Positions 40,383 to 48,010 of a stretch of DNA of 48,010 bases are shown one piece after another. This DNA is from DAOTWY01 sp003696565. Its GTDB lineage: Bacteria; Chloroflexota; Anaerolineae; Aggregatilineales; Phototrophicaceae. Location of the stretch: positions 1 to 48,010 of the forward strand of contig DAOTWY010000051.1 in assembly GCA_034435635.1 (NCBI GenBank). Direction: 5' to 3'. How positions within the stretch are numbered: the first letter of the stretch is position 1; each line of letters begins with the position of its first letter. Under the pieces are notes generated by a model that did no database searches, had not been told where the DNA came from, and saw only the letters and a program-made list of their open reading frames with translations. The position numbers and the translations under genes are program-made.

Positions 40383-42509
40383 ATGAGACAAACTTATCAT
40401 ATTGGCAACATGGACTGTGCCCATTGTGCTAAAGAGGTAGAAACCGGCGTAGCACGTTTAGATGGTGTCGATTTTGTTCGGGTTGATTTTGCTTCTGGCA
40501 AGATGCACTTAGAGGGAGAAGTCGATTTTAATACGCTAAAAAATCGTGTGGAATCACTTGGTAAAACAATTACAACAGAAACCGATACGCATCATCTTCC
40601 AGTTAAAACGCGCGGCGGGATACTCGGATTTTGGGACTACCTGGCGGGACGGTTTGAAACACGTTTAGCGTTATTGGGTGCTGCATTAACGCTGGTAACA
40701 TTGATTTTTAATCTACCTTATGCGTCCCTATTATATACCGTTGCTATGCTGATTGCACTTTATCCCATCGCCAAAAGCGGCATCAATACATTGCGAATTA
40801 ACCGTGAATTTAGCATCAACCTTTTGATGAGTATTGCGGCAATTGGTGCGATTATCATGGGGGAGTATCTGGAAGCGTTTACCGTCATCTTTTTGTTTGC
40901 CATTGGCGAATCGTTAGAGGGTTATACCGCAGACCGTGCCCGTGATAGCTTAAGAAGTCTAATCGCCCTTAAGCCAACCCAGGCATTATTGTTAAGTGGT
41001 GATAATGAACAGGTTGTATCAGTCGAATCGTTGCGGATCAATGATATTATTCTCGTCAAACCGGGAGAAAGCATCCCAATGGATGGAGAAATCCTCAGCG
41101 GTAGCAGCAGCGTGAATCAATCCCCTATCACCGGTGAGAGCATCCCCGTTTGCAAAACAACGACCGATACAGTCTATGCTGGCAGCATTAATGGTGAGGG
41201 CACCCTCAAAATCCGTGTGACGCATCTAGCAAAAGATAACACCCTCAACCGTATTATTCAGCTAGTCGAAGAGGCACAATCCAACCGTGCCCATACGCAA
41301 CGTATCATTGACCAATTCGCACATTATTACACGCCAGGGGTGGTTATCATCGCACTACTAGTAGCACTTATTCCGCCGTTTTTATTCGATGGCACGGTTG
41401 AAACATGGGCATACCGCGCATTAACCATACTAGTCATTGCATGCCCGTGCGCATTAGTCATCAGCGCACCCGTTACAGTCATCAGTGCAATCACCGCTGC
41501 TGCTCGGCGGGGTATCTTGATTAAAGGCGGTGTACATTTAGAAGCACTTGGGAAAATCCGCGCGATTGCATTTGACAAAACCGGCACCCTGACAAAAGGC
41601 AAGCCCGTTGTTGTATCAACCAAATCTGTGAGCTGTACAGGAGAAGCAGCTTGCCCGCCATGTAATGAATTGGTAAAGTTAGCGGCATCGGTAGAGCATC
41701 ATAGCACCCATCCTTTAGCCCAAGCTGTTGTAGACCATGCCCAAGCGCAAAATCTGTCTTACGTCCCCGCACAAAATGTCACAGCCTTAGCTGGACAAGG
41801 GGTACGTGGCATAGTGGCAGGGCAACCTGTTATGATCGGCAGCCATACCCTATTTGACACAAAATTTCCTCATCCTAAAGAACTCTGTGAGGAAATCACA
41901 GCAAAAGAAGCACAAGGTCTCACAACCATGTTAGTAGGCGACTCAGATGGGGTACGTGGCTACATCGCTGTGGCGGATGAACCCCGCGCAGAAAGTCCAG
42001 AGGTTATTCAACAGCTAAATGCATTGGGTATAACCACTGTTATGCTCACCGGTGATAACCCAGCTGTGGCACAATCCATTGCTCAGCAACTCGGTGTACA
42101 AACTTTCCAGGCAAATTTGTTACCAGAGCAAAAGGTTAACGGGATTGAAACACTAAAATCACACCATCAGCATGTTGCAATGGTTGGAGATGGCATCAAC
42201 GACACCCCCGCTTTAGCAGCAGCAACACTTGGCATAGCAATGGGTGGCGCAGGTAGCGCACAAGCTCTTGAGACAGCCGATGTAGCTTTAATGGCAGATG
42301 ATCTGACACAACTACCGTTTGCCATCCGCTTAGGACGATATGCAAGGCGACTCATTCAGCAAAACATCTTTTTAACCTTTGTGGTTAAGTTCGGATTTTT
42401 AGTTTTAGCAGTATTGGGCGCAACAAGCATGTGGATGGCGATTTTTGCAGATGTTGGGATGTCTCTTCTGGTTACATTAAACGGTATGCGTCCCTTACGG
42501 TTAAAATAA
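40383..42509 (+). CDS. zntA: Zn/Cd/Pb-exporting P1B-type ATPase
   Basis: The 708-residue pump removes toxic divalent metals. It has one N-terminal HMA domain with MDCAHCAKEV (Cys12, Cys15), the actuator motif SPITGESIPV, the membrane CPC motif VIACPCALVISAPV, the phosphorylation loop FDKTGTLTKGK, HP in HHSTHPLA, and GDGINDTPALAAATLGIAM. The last helix has ADVGMSLLVTLNGMRPL, whose Asp marks the Zn/Cd/Pb (P1B-2) class rather than copper. A Cys-rich insertion follows the phosphorylation loop (SCTGEAACPPCNE). The start is ATG 40383 with AAGGA upstream; the frame open to 40332 runs through the operator. Confidence 0.92.
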   Translation: MRQTYHIGNMDCAHCAKEVETGVARLDGVDFVRVDFASGKMHLEGEVDFNTLKNRVESLGKTITTETDTHHLPVKTRGGILGFWDYLAGRFETRLALLGAALTLVTLIFNLPYASLLYTVAMLIALYPIAKSGINTLRINREFSINLLMSIAAIGAIIMGEYLEAFTVIFLFAIGESLEGYTADRARDSLRSLIALKPTQALLLSGDNEQVVSVESLRINDIILVKPGESIPMDGEILSGSSSVNQSPITGESIPVCKTTTDTVYAGSINGEGTLKIRVTHLAKDNTLNRIIQLVEEAQSNRAHTQRIIDQFAHYYTPGVVIIALLVALIPPFLFDGTVETWAYRALTILVIACPCALVISAPVTVISAITAAARRGILIKGGVHLEALGKIRAIAFDKTGTLTKGKPVVVSTKSVSCTGEAACPPCNELVKLAASVEHHSTHPLAQAVVDHAQAQNLSYVPAQNVTALAGQGVRGIVAGQPVMIGSHTLFDTKFPHPKELCEEITAKEAQGLTTMLVGDSDGVRGYIAVADEPRAESPEVIQQLNALGITTVMLTGDNPAVAQSIAQQLGVQTFQANLLPEQKVNGIETLKSHHQHVAMVGDGINDTPALAAATLGIAMGGAGSAQALETADVALMADDLTQLPFAIRLGRYARRLIQQNIFLTFVVKFGFLVLAVLGATSMWMAIFADVGMSLLVTLNGMRPLRLK

Positions 42510-42534
42510 TTACGAGGAATTAAGGACGGCTTGA

Positions 42535-43560
42535 ATGACAACAGCATATATAACACATCCTGATTACATCATCCACAACATCCCCGGGCACCCAGAACGA
42601 CCAGCACGCATGACAGCCACGTGGCAACTCTTAGAGAAAACCGGCATCATCCATAGGTTGTTGTGTTTAGAACCACAGCCAGCTACAGATGAGCAGATTC
42701 TCGCCGTCCACACCAAGCAATATCTTGATTTATTAAACTTATGTGCTACCCAAGACCGTCCGATGCGGTTTGATGCAGATACCACGGCGTTGCCAGAGAC
42801 CCCGGCTGTAGCACGGTTATCAGCCGGCGGGGTTATTTGTGCAGTAGATGCTGTGTGCAAAGGACAAGCGCAAAATGGATTGGCAGTAGTGCGCCCACCA
42901 GGACACCATGCTATTCCAGGGCGAGCGATGGGCTTTTGCTTTTTAGGCAATATCGCCATCGCTGCCCGTTATTTACAACAACAATACAACATCCAGCGCG
43001 TGATGATCGTGGATTATGATGTACATCATGGTAATGGCACACAAGAGATGTTTTACGCAAATGATCGTGTGCTGTTTATCTCCACCCACCAATACCCGTT
43101 TTATCCTGGCACAGGGGCAATTGATGAAATTGGCACATGTAAAGGGACGGGATACACAATCAACATCCCCCTACCAGCCGGTTGTGGTGATGATGAATAT
43201 AAGCATGTCTTTGAACAGATTATATGGTCTGCCGCACGCCGATTTCAGCCGGAGTTCATTCTCGTCTCAGCAGGGTTTGATGCCCATTGGAATGATCCAC
43301 TGGCAATGATGAACCTCAGCCTGAGTGGATACCACCAATTGGATCAGGCATTAATTGATATGGCAGATGAACTGTGTGAAGGGAAAATTGTCTTTGTCAC
43401 AGAAGGCGGCTACGATACTCAAGTATTTTCACATGGGGTGCTGAATATTGCTTATGCTTTATCAAAGGAAACAACCGTAAGCGATCCGCTAGGTAGCGTG
43501 CAATCGTATCAAGGCGTTACGAATTTGATCCATCAATTAAGATCAATTCATCAGCTTTAA
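42535..43560 (+). CDS. Histone-deacetylase-family (class II-like) deacetylase
   Basis: The 341-residue protein has the arginase/deacetylase fold: HPDYIIHNIPGHPERPARM at the start, catalytic histidines in RPPGHHAIPGRAMGFCFLGNIA, zinc ligands DYDVHHGNGTQEMF and SAGFDAHWNDPLA, and the transition-state tyrosine in VTEGGYDTQVF. Bacterial relatives deacetylate polyamines, acetoin-linked proteins or small amides; the substrate here is not evident. It lies 25 bases after the metal ATPase and may be co-transcribed. Confidence 0.92.
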   Translation: MTTAYITHPDYIIHNIPGHPERPARMTATWQLLEKTGIIHRLLCLEPQPATDEQILAVHTKQYLDLLNLCATQDRPMRFDADTTALPETPAVARLSAGGVICAVDAVCKGQAQNGLAVVRPPGHHAIPGRAMGFCFLGNIAIAARYLQQQYNIQRVMIVDYDVHHGNGTQEMFYANDRVLFISTHQYPFYPGTGAIDEIGTCKGTGYTINIPLPAGCGDDEYKHVFEQIIWSAARRFQPEFILVSAGFDAHWNDPLAMMNLSLSGYHQLDQALIDMADELCEGKIVFVTEGGYDTQVFSHGVLNIAYALSKETTVSDPLGSVQSYQGVTNLIHQLRSIHQL

Positions 43561-43588
43561 TGAGCATAACTTAATCAGCTATGCTCAT
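43560..43588. terminator. Convergent hairpin between deacetylase and mgtC
   Basis: ATGAGCATA and TATGCTCAT, a perfect 9-bp inverted repeat with an 11-base loop, spans the deacetylase stop and the mgtC 3' end. There is no long T-run, so it may be a weak bidirectional terminator. Confidence 0.4.
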
Positions 43589-44063
43589 CCACAAGCTCTT
43601 CAACTACGTCGGATTTTTTCTTGCCGTTACGTTTATTTCCGTTTATCTTCGCATCCCGCCGGATTGGTAAATTACGCAATACAGACAAAATCAACCAATT
43701 TGTGACAGTTACCGTAATGGCAACAAACCACGCACCGCCACCAACCGCCATCCCAATAGCAGCGGTCGCCCAGATACTAGCAGCGGTTGTTAAATCATGC
43801 ATTTCGCCCCGGCTTTTATAGATCACCCCTGCCCCTAAAAAGCCAATACCCGTCACAACGTTCGATGCTACACGAGTGGGGTCGCCAGCGTCAAACCCAA
43901 AACGAGACATCCCTGTAAACAAGCAAGCTCCCACACAAACCAGCATATGCGTTCTTACGCCAGCAGACTTATTACGTCGTTCCCGTTCCAGCCCAATAAC
44001 CATCCCCAAAAGCGCGGCAATAAAAACATAAAGTGTAATGATAAATTGTTCTTCTAATGTCAT
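43575..44063 (-). CDS. MgtC/SapB-family membrane protein
   Basis: This 162-residue protein has four helices and the family's motifs: LLGMVIGLERERRNKSAGVRTHMLVCVGACLF, VASNVVTGIGFLGAGVIYKS, and LTTAASIWATAAIGMAVGGG. A basic then acidic tail (about 135-162) follows. MgtC proteins affect magnesium limitation, ATP synthase and virulence in some bacteria; many homologues are uncharacterised. The ATG at 44063 has GGGGGTGA in front; the TTG at 44075 overlaps it. A perfect TATAAT lies about 30 bases upstream without a good -35. Confidence 0.9.
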   Translation of the reverse strand: MTLEEQFIITLYVFIAALLGMVIGLERERRNKSAGVRTHMLVCVGACLFTGMSRFGFDAGDPTRVASNVVTGIGFLGAGVIYKSRGEMHDLTTAASIWATAAIGMAVGGGAWFVAITVTVTNWLILSVLRNLPIRRDAKINGNKRNGKKKSDVVEELVDEHS

Positions 44064-44191
44064 GCTCACCCCCAAATGTTATGGGATTATTATAACACAA
44101 AAATCCTTAAAACTTTCTTAAACTTTTGAAAGGTGGGGAATTTAATGGATATAAAAATTAACATACTTTACAAAATGTTGGATCATCTCGA

Positions 44192-44240
44192 AGTTGCCAA
44201 GGGGTAAATGCTATCCACCCCATCAATGGGCTTGTCAAAT
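44192..44240. repeat. Intergenic hairpin repeat, copy C (partial)
   Basis: AGTTGCCAAGGGGTAAATGC, then ACCCCATCAATGGG, matching copies A and B but lacking the second TGGCAAC arm. It lies upstream of the glmS promoter, between the divergent mgtC and glmS units. Confidence 0.55.
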
Positions 44241-44272
44241 TGAGCAAATCGGTTTAATATCGCTGCTACTAA

Positions 44273-44299
44273 TTGTTAAAAATCAAAGGAGGTTATAAA
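44273..44299 (+). promoter_or_regulatory. Possible glmS promoter
   Basis: TTGTTA (44273-44278), a short 15-base spacer and TATAAA (44294-44299) put the start near 44306, just before the ribozyme cleavage site at 44322/44323. Confidence 0.4.
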
Positions 44300-44321
44300 G
44301 CACAGTTTCGGGGAACAAGAT

Positions 44322-44523
44322 AGCGCATGGACCACAAAAAACAACTGTGGTTGACGAGGTGACGGTTGACTCGTGCGAGCGAGTCCTAAGGCAAATGCCG
44401 AAAATCGAGAGATCAGCGGATGCCGTCAGGGTGTGCCCACCATCCTTTGTCTTTTCTCCCCGCAAGTAAAAGCGCGCCATCAAAACAATCTGGTAACAGA
44501 TTGCACAAATGGCAGCAAGTGGG
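44322..44523 (+). promoter_or_regulatory. glmS ribozyme/riboswitch (glucosamine-6-phosphate-activated)
   Basis: The glmS leader contains the core of the self-cleaving glmS ribozyme. Cleavage is expected between A44322 and G44323 (A|GCGC). P2 pairs ACCACA with TGTGGT. The conserved GTTGACGAGG (44350-44359), ATCGAGA (44404-44410) and CAGCGGATG (44414-44422) follow, then P3 CCCAC (44436-44440)/GTGGG (44519-44523) and P4 CAATCT-AGATTG. Glucosamine-6-phosphate is the cofactor for cleavage, which lowers glmS mRNA. An extra GACTCG/CGAGTC hairpin sits in the core loop. The 168 bases between the ribozyme and glmS hold small hairpins only. Confidence 0.92.
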
Positions 44524-44691
44524 ATACAAACCAGCCGATCTTCCGGTATGGTTGCTTTGCATCATGCTTTGTGCAGCATAGATCAAGCTCATGGCTATTC
44601 ACTCATTTTTTGCCTGAATATAGCTCTTTATGTTCTACCAGCCAATAGACTAAAGACAAAGAGCAAGCAATAACCAAAGGAGCATTTTCCT

Positions 44692-46539
44692 ATGTGTGGA
44701 ATCGTTGGATATGTTGGCACAAAAAACGCCACAACAATCATTTTGAACGGATTGCAACGCTTAGAATATCGTGGTTATGACTCGGCAGGAATCGCTGTCA
44801 TTAACAATAACGAGATCGCAATTCGGCGGGATGTTGGGAAATTGAATAATTTACGCGCCCGTATCGAATCCAGCCCTATCCATGGCACTGTTGGCATTGG
44901 GCATACCCGTTGGGCGACTCATGGCGCACCCGCAGAGCATAACGCCCACCCTCATGTAAGCATGAATGGGGAGTTTGTTGTTGTTCATAACGGTATTGTG
45001 GAAAATTATTTGGAACTTCGTGAAGAATTGATGGCAGAAGGTGTCACATTTGCCTCAGAAACTGACACCGAGGTTATAGTCCAATTGATTGAGCGCGTGG
45101 CGCACACTGGCATCAGCGATGATATTGCCGAGATTGTACGCTTAGCAGTCAGTCGTCTAAAAGGTGCCCACGCCATTGTTGTAATGAGCAAGGCACAGCC
45201 AGATCGCATTGTGACGGTACGGATTGGCAATGCTGGGGGTGTCGCCATCGGTTTAGGAAACCATGAGATGTACGTTGCTTCGGATATCCCTGCCATTCTA
45301 GAATATACTCGTCATATGGTGTTCTTAGAAAGCAAGCAAATGGCTGTCATCTGGGCAGATGACTATCAAGTCTATAATTTGGATGGCGTACCTATTACTC
45401 CAGAAATTCACACTATCCCCTGGGACCCTGTCAGCGCAGTAAAAGGCGAATACAAACACTTCATGCAAAAAGAGATCGCCGAGCAAGCACGCAGTATCAC
45501 AGATACCATCGGCGGCAGAATCGACTTTGAACATTATCAGGTGTTGTTGCCAGAATTAAATCTCACGCCGGAAAAAGCACAAGCCATTAACCGTATTGTG
45601 ACTGTAGCTTGTGGTACTAGCTATTACAGCGGGTTAGTGGGTAAATTCTTCATCGAAAAAATTGCCCGAATCAACGTTGAGGTAGATTATGGTAGCGAAT
45701 ATCGCTATCGTGATCCGATTATTGATGAAAACACTGCCGTGCTTGCCATCACACAAAGTGGTGAAACAGTAGATACATTAGCGGCTTTAGAAGAAGCTCG
45801 TGAAAAACACGCCATTGTGTGGAGTATTGTAAACGCTATCGGCTCACAAGCGATGCGCATTAGTGATGGATACATTACTATGAACGCTGGTCCAGAAATC
45901 GGTGTCGCATCCACTAAAGCATTCACCGCTAGCATTGTGGATCAATATCTATTAGCTGTTTATTTAGGGCAATTGCGAGGTACGATCAATGAAACAGAGC
46001 GCATTCAATTGGTCAAAGACTTAGGAAAACTTCCCAACTTAGTCAGCCAAGCATTAGATCAAGAAGATTATATCAAGCAAATGGCTGGTGATTTGTATCA
46101 TTACACGGATTTCCTCTATCTAGGGCGTGGTATCAATTATCCAATTGCCTTAGAAGGCGCGCTTAAGTTAAAAGAGATCAGCTATATTCATGCTGAAGGC
46201 TATCCAGCTGGTGAGATGAAGCACGGACCCATTGCGCTAATTGATGAAAATATGCCTGTATTGGCAATCGTCCTGAAGGATGATTTATACGATAAAATGA
46301 TCTCGCAGGTTGAACAGGCAAAGGCTCGTGGCGGCATTGTGGTGGCTATCGCGACTGAGGGCGATACATTTATCCAAACGAAAGCGGATTATGTATTATA
46401 TATACCAGAATGCCCAAGCTTTTTAAGCCCAATCGTCTCAGTCATCCCGCTGCAATTGCTGGCTTATCACATCGCTGTATGGCGCGGCGCAGATGTAGAT
46501 CAACCACGCAACCTAGCAAAAAGCGTTACCGTAGAATAA
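44692..46539 (+). CDS. glmS: Glutamine-fructose-6-phosphate aminotransferase
   Basis: GlmS makes glucosamine-6-phosphate, the first step to UDP-GlcNAc and peptidoglycan. The 615-residue protein starts MCGIVGYVG, with the N-terminal Cys nucleophile of the glutaminase domain (about 1-240: GIGHTRWATHGAP, HNAHPH, SETDTEVI). Two SIS isomerase domains follow (about 290-615: VACGTSYYSGLVGKFFIE, ITQSGETVDTLAAL, STKAFTAS, GRGINYPIALEGALKLKEISYIHAEGYPAGEMKHGPIALI), ending DQPRNLAKSVTVE. AAAGGAG precedes the ATG. It is controlled by the glmS ribozyme and convergent with the downstream kinase. Confidence 0.98.
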   Translation: MCGIVGYVGTKNATTIILNGLQRLEYRGYDSAGIAVINNNEIAIRRDVGKLNNLRARIESSPIHGTVGIGHTRWATHGAPAEHNAHPHVSMNGEFVVVHNGIVENYLELREELMAEGVTFASETDTEVIVQLIERVAHTGISDDIAEIVRLAVSRLKGAHAIVVMSKAQPDRIVTVRIGNAGGVAIGLGNHEMYVASDIPAILEYTRHMVFLESKQMAVIWADDYQVYNLDGVPITPEIHTIPWDPVSAVKGEYKHFMQKEIAEQARSITDTIGGRIDFEHYQVLLPELNLTPEKAQAINRIVTVACGTSYYSGLVGKFFIEKIARINVEVDYGSEYRYRDPIIDENTAVLAITQSGETVDTLAALEEAREKHAIVWSIVNAIGSQAMRISDGYITMNAGPEIGVASTKAFTASIVDQYLLAVYLGQLRGTINETERIQLVKDLGKLPNLVSQALDQEDYIKQMAGDLYHYTDFLYLGRGINYPIALEGALKLKEISYIHAEGYPAGEMKHGPIALIDENMPVLAIVLKDDLYDKMISQVEQAKARGGIVVAIATEGDTFIQTKADYVLYIPECPSFLSPIVSVIPLQLLAYHIAVWRGADVDQPRNLAKSVTVE

Positions 46540-46542
46540 TCT

Positions 46543-47673
46543 CTATGAATGGGCAAGCGGCAAGCTAATACAAAATCGGCTCCCCTTGCCCAACTCACTT
46601 TCTACCCAAATTTCACCACCATGTTGCTGAACAATAGATTTGACGATGGATAAGCCTAAACCAGTGCCTTCAATTTGCTTGTGGCTTTCATGGCGAACCC
46701 GATAAAACTTTTCAAACAAATGCGGGATATCATCTGCCGGAATCCCTAACCCAGTGTCCTCCACAATCATCACTACCCGTTCCGGTTCAACCTCTGCACG
46801 TAAGATAACCTGTCCACCATCCGGGGTATATTTAACCGCGTTAGAGAGTAAATTCTGTAATACCTGTTCCATGCGTTCAGGGTCAATCATGATGATCACA
46901 TCATGTTCCAGCGGCTCATACCGCAAATCCAGCTTACGCACCCGCGCCGGTAAGCTAAAAACAAAAATATTATCATGTAAAAATTGATTGAGGCTAACTT
47001 CTTGGATATTCAACGCTTGCCCGGTTTCAATACGGGCAATATCCAGCAAATTAGCGATCATCGCTAACATCTGGTCAGCACTGGCTTCTAATAAACTGAG
47101 ATATTCCTGACCAACAGGGTCATCAATCCGCCCATGCTTACGTAATAAATGTACGGCTGTTTTGACGTTGTTTAACGGGTTTTTTAGGTCGTGTGATGTC
47201 ATGCGCATGACATCATCTTTCATTTCACCTAACTTTTGAAAATAAAGCCGGTCTTGTTCACGCAAACGTTCGATTTCTCGTCGCTGGCGCAAAATTGTTA
47301 AGTGTGTGGTGACCCGTGCCAAAACTTCTTTAGCACGGAACGGTTTCGTGATAAAATCTACCGCCCCCACTTCAAACCCTTTAACAATATAAACAGTGTT
47401 TGCTAGCGCAGTGACGAAGATCACCGGAATGTCTTGTGTTTTCTCGTCGGACTTCAGAATTTGACATACCTCAAAACCATCTATTCCGCCAGGCATCATC
47501 ACATCTAACAAAATTAAATCAGGTTTATCAGCAGCAACTTTTTCCAACGCTGTTTTACCATCGTGTGCAATGCTAATGGCATACCCTTCTCGGCTAAGAA
47601 TGCGGATCAAAACTTCCACATTTTCCAGCACATCATCCACGATGAGAATGGTTCCGTGTTGTTGATTGGTCAT
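46543..47673 (-). CDS. Hybrid response regulator-histidine kinase
   Basis: The 376-residue soluble protein has an N-terminal receiver (ILIVDDVLENVEVL, phospho-Asp in LILLDVMMPGG, Thr and Lys in IFVTALAN and DFITKPF), a short coiled coil (about 128-150), HisKA with the phosphorylated His in RMTSHDLKNPLNNVK, and HATPase_c (QVLQNLLSNAVKYTPDGG, DTGLGIPADD, FEKFYRV, GTGLGLSIVKSIV). There is no sensor or membrane domain, so the input probably arrives by phosphotransfer. It starts eight bases after another kinase gene's stop, an operon that may form one phosphorelay. Confidence 0.93.
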   Translation of the reverse strand: MTNQQHGTILIVDDVLENVEVLIRILSREGYAISIAHDGKTALEKVAADKPDLILLDVMMPGGIDGFEVCQILKSDEKTQDIPVIFVTALANTVYIVKGFEVGAVDFITKPFRAKEVLARVTTHLTILRQRREIERLREQDRLYFQKLGEMKDDVMRMTSHDLKNPLNNVKTAVHLLRKHGRIDDPVGQEYLSLLEASADQMLAMIANLLDIARIETGQALNIQEVSLNQFLHDNIFVFSLPARVRKLDLRYEPLEHDVIIMIDPERMEQVLQNLLSNAVKYTPDGGQVILRAEVEPERVVMIVEDTGLGIPADDIPHLFEKFYRVRHESHKQIEGTGLGLSIVKSIVQQHGGEIWVESELGKGSRFCISLPLAHS

Positions 47674-47681
47674 AAGGTCAC

Positions 47682-48010
47682 TCAGTCGGTTTGGTTGTTT
47701 AGATATTGTGGTATTTTAATTGTAAACAGGCTTCCCTGGTGAATTTGACTTTCTACTTGTATTGTGCCTCCGTGTTGCTCAACAATTGATCGGACGATTG
47801 TCAAACCCAAGCCAGTGCCTTCATAGTCATCAGAAACAGCACGATAAAATCGATCAAAAATACGAGACTGATCTACCTCTGTGATTCCGATACCGGTATC
47901 TCGCACACTGATGATTAAGTCGGTTTCGGTTTTATATACACACAATTCAATCTCGCCATTTTCGTCCGTGAATTTAATCGCATTAGTTAGCAGGTTGTCA
48001 AGTACTTGGG
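47682..48010 (-). CDS. Histidine kinase, C-terminal part (5' end beyond window)
   Basis: The frame is open to the window edge. It encodes the end of a HATPase_c domain: QVLDNLLTNAIKFTDENGEI (N box), RDTGIGITEVD (G1), FDRFYRAVSDD (F box) and GTGLGLTIVRSIVEQHGG (G2). It closely resembles the ATPase domain of the hybrid kinase eight bases downstream, suggesting the pair arose by duplication or acts together. The sensor and phospho-acceptor regions lie outside the window. Confidence 0.92.
   Translation of the reverse strand, partial: QVLDNLLTNAIKFTDENGEIELCVYKTETDLIISVRDTGIGITEVDQSRIFDRFYRAVSDDYEGTGLGLTIVRSIVEQHGGTIQVESQIHQGSLFTIKIPQYLNNQTD

Noticed and set aside
44281..44300. AAAGGAGG at 44285-44292 as a ribosome-binding site for a leader peptide
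   Set aside because: No suitable ATG follows at proper spacing and it lies within the putative promoter spacer upstream of the ribozyme.

Overview
The window looks like ordinary chromosome from a free-living bacterium of the phylum Chloroflexota (Anaerolineae-like). That assignment is an inference from gene content: a T-box-controlled trp operon, proline-rich LCP and SH3 membrane proteins, an R2lox oxidase, a CapA-like protein, and rpmH-rnpA-yidD-yidC/jag. No phage, plasmid, insertion sequence or CRISPR array is visible. Coding density is high, most genes have a Shine-Dalgarno sequence, and base composition is moderately AT-leaning and fairly even; polX (6.9-8.7 kb) looks somewhat more GC-rich than its neighbours.

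Layout. 1-5.8 kb (minus strand): a tryptophan operon read trpE, histidine-phosphatase-like gene, trpG, trpD, trpC, trpF (cut by the window edge). It is preceded by a sigma70-type promoter and a complete T-box leader with a UGG specifier and a terminator/antiterminator switch. 5.9-6.7 kb: a MerR-type metal regulator and a CopZ-N-like metallochaperone behind a MerR-style promoter. 6.9-15.9 kb (plus): DNA polymerase X, an SH3 membrane protein, a TSUP transporter, an RlmI-like methyltransferase, a CtpE-like P-type ATPase and NAD-dependent DNA ligase. 16-26.7 kb: a mixed region with a GAF protein, a degenerate tyrosine recombinase, LipM, an LCP protein, an AlkZ/YcaQ-like protein, R2lox, two CAU tRNAs, a possible gene relic, Tpx, an M29 aminopeptidase, a GT-C glycosyltransferase with a small membrane partner, and a small SpoIIAA-like protein.

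26.9-38.8 kb (plus): a WecA/TagO-like transferase, then rpmH-rnpA-yidD-(PQQ-propeller lipoprotein)-yidC, aspS, an esterase/CapA fusion, an unassigned structured RNA with its own promoter and terminator, then jag-pfkB-like kinase-amidohydrolase. 39-48 kb: an AAA ATPase, a Zn/Cd-type P-ATPase behind a 19-bp perfect palindrome, a class II histone-deacetylase-like protein, MgtC, glmS preceded by a glmS ribozyme, and two histidine-kinase genes, the last one partial.

The genes are mostly housekeeping: tryptophan synthesis sensed by tRNA charging, amino-sugar synthesis sensed by glucosamine-6-phosphate, envelope biogenesis, membrane protein insertion, metal homeostasis and DNA repair. The most promising undescribed items are the roughly 170-nt RNA at 35.25-35.42 kb, the phosphatase-like trp-operon protein whose catalytic histidine is proline, the chromosomal tyrosine recombinase lacking most catalytic residues, and a family of hairpin-forming intergenic repeats with three copies seen.
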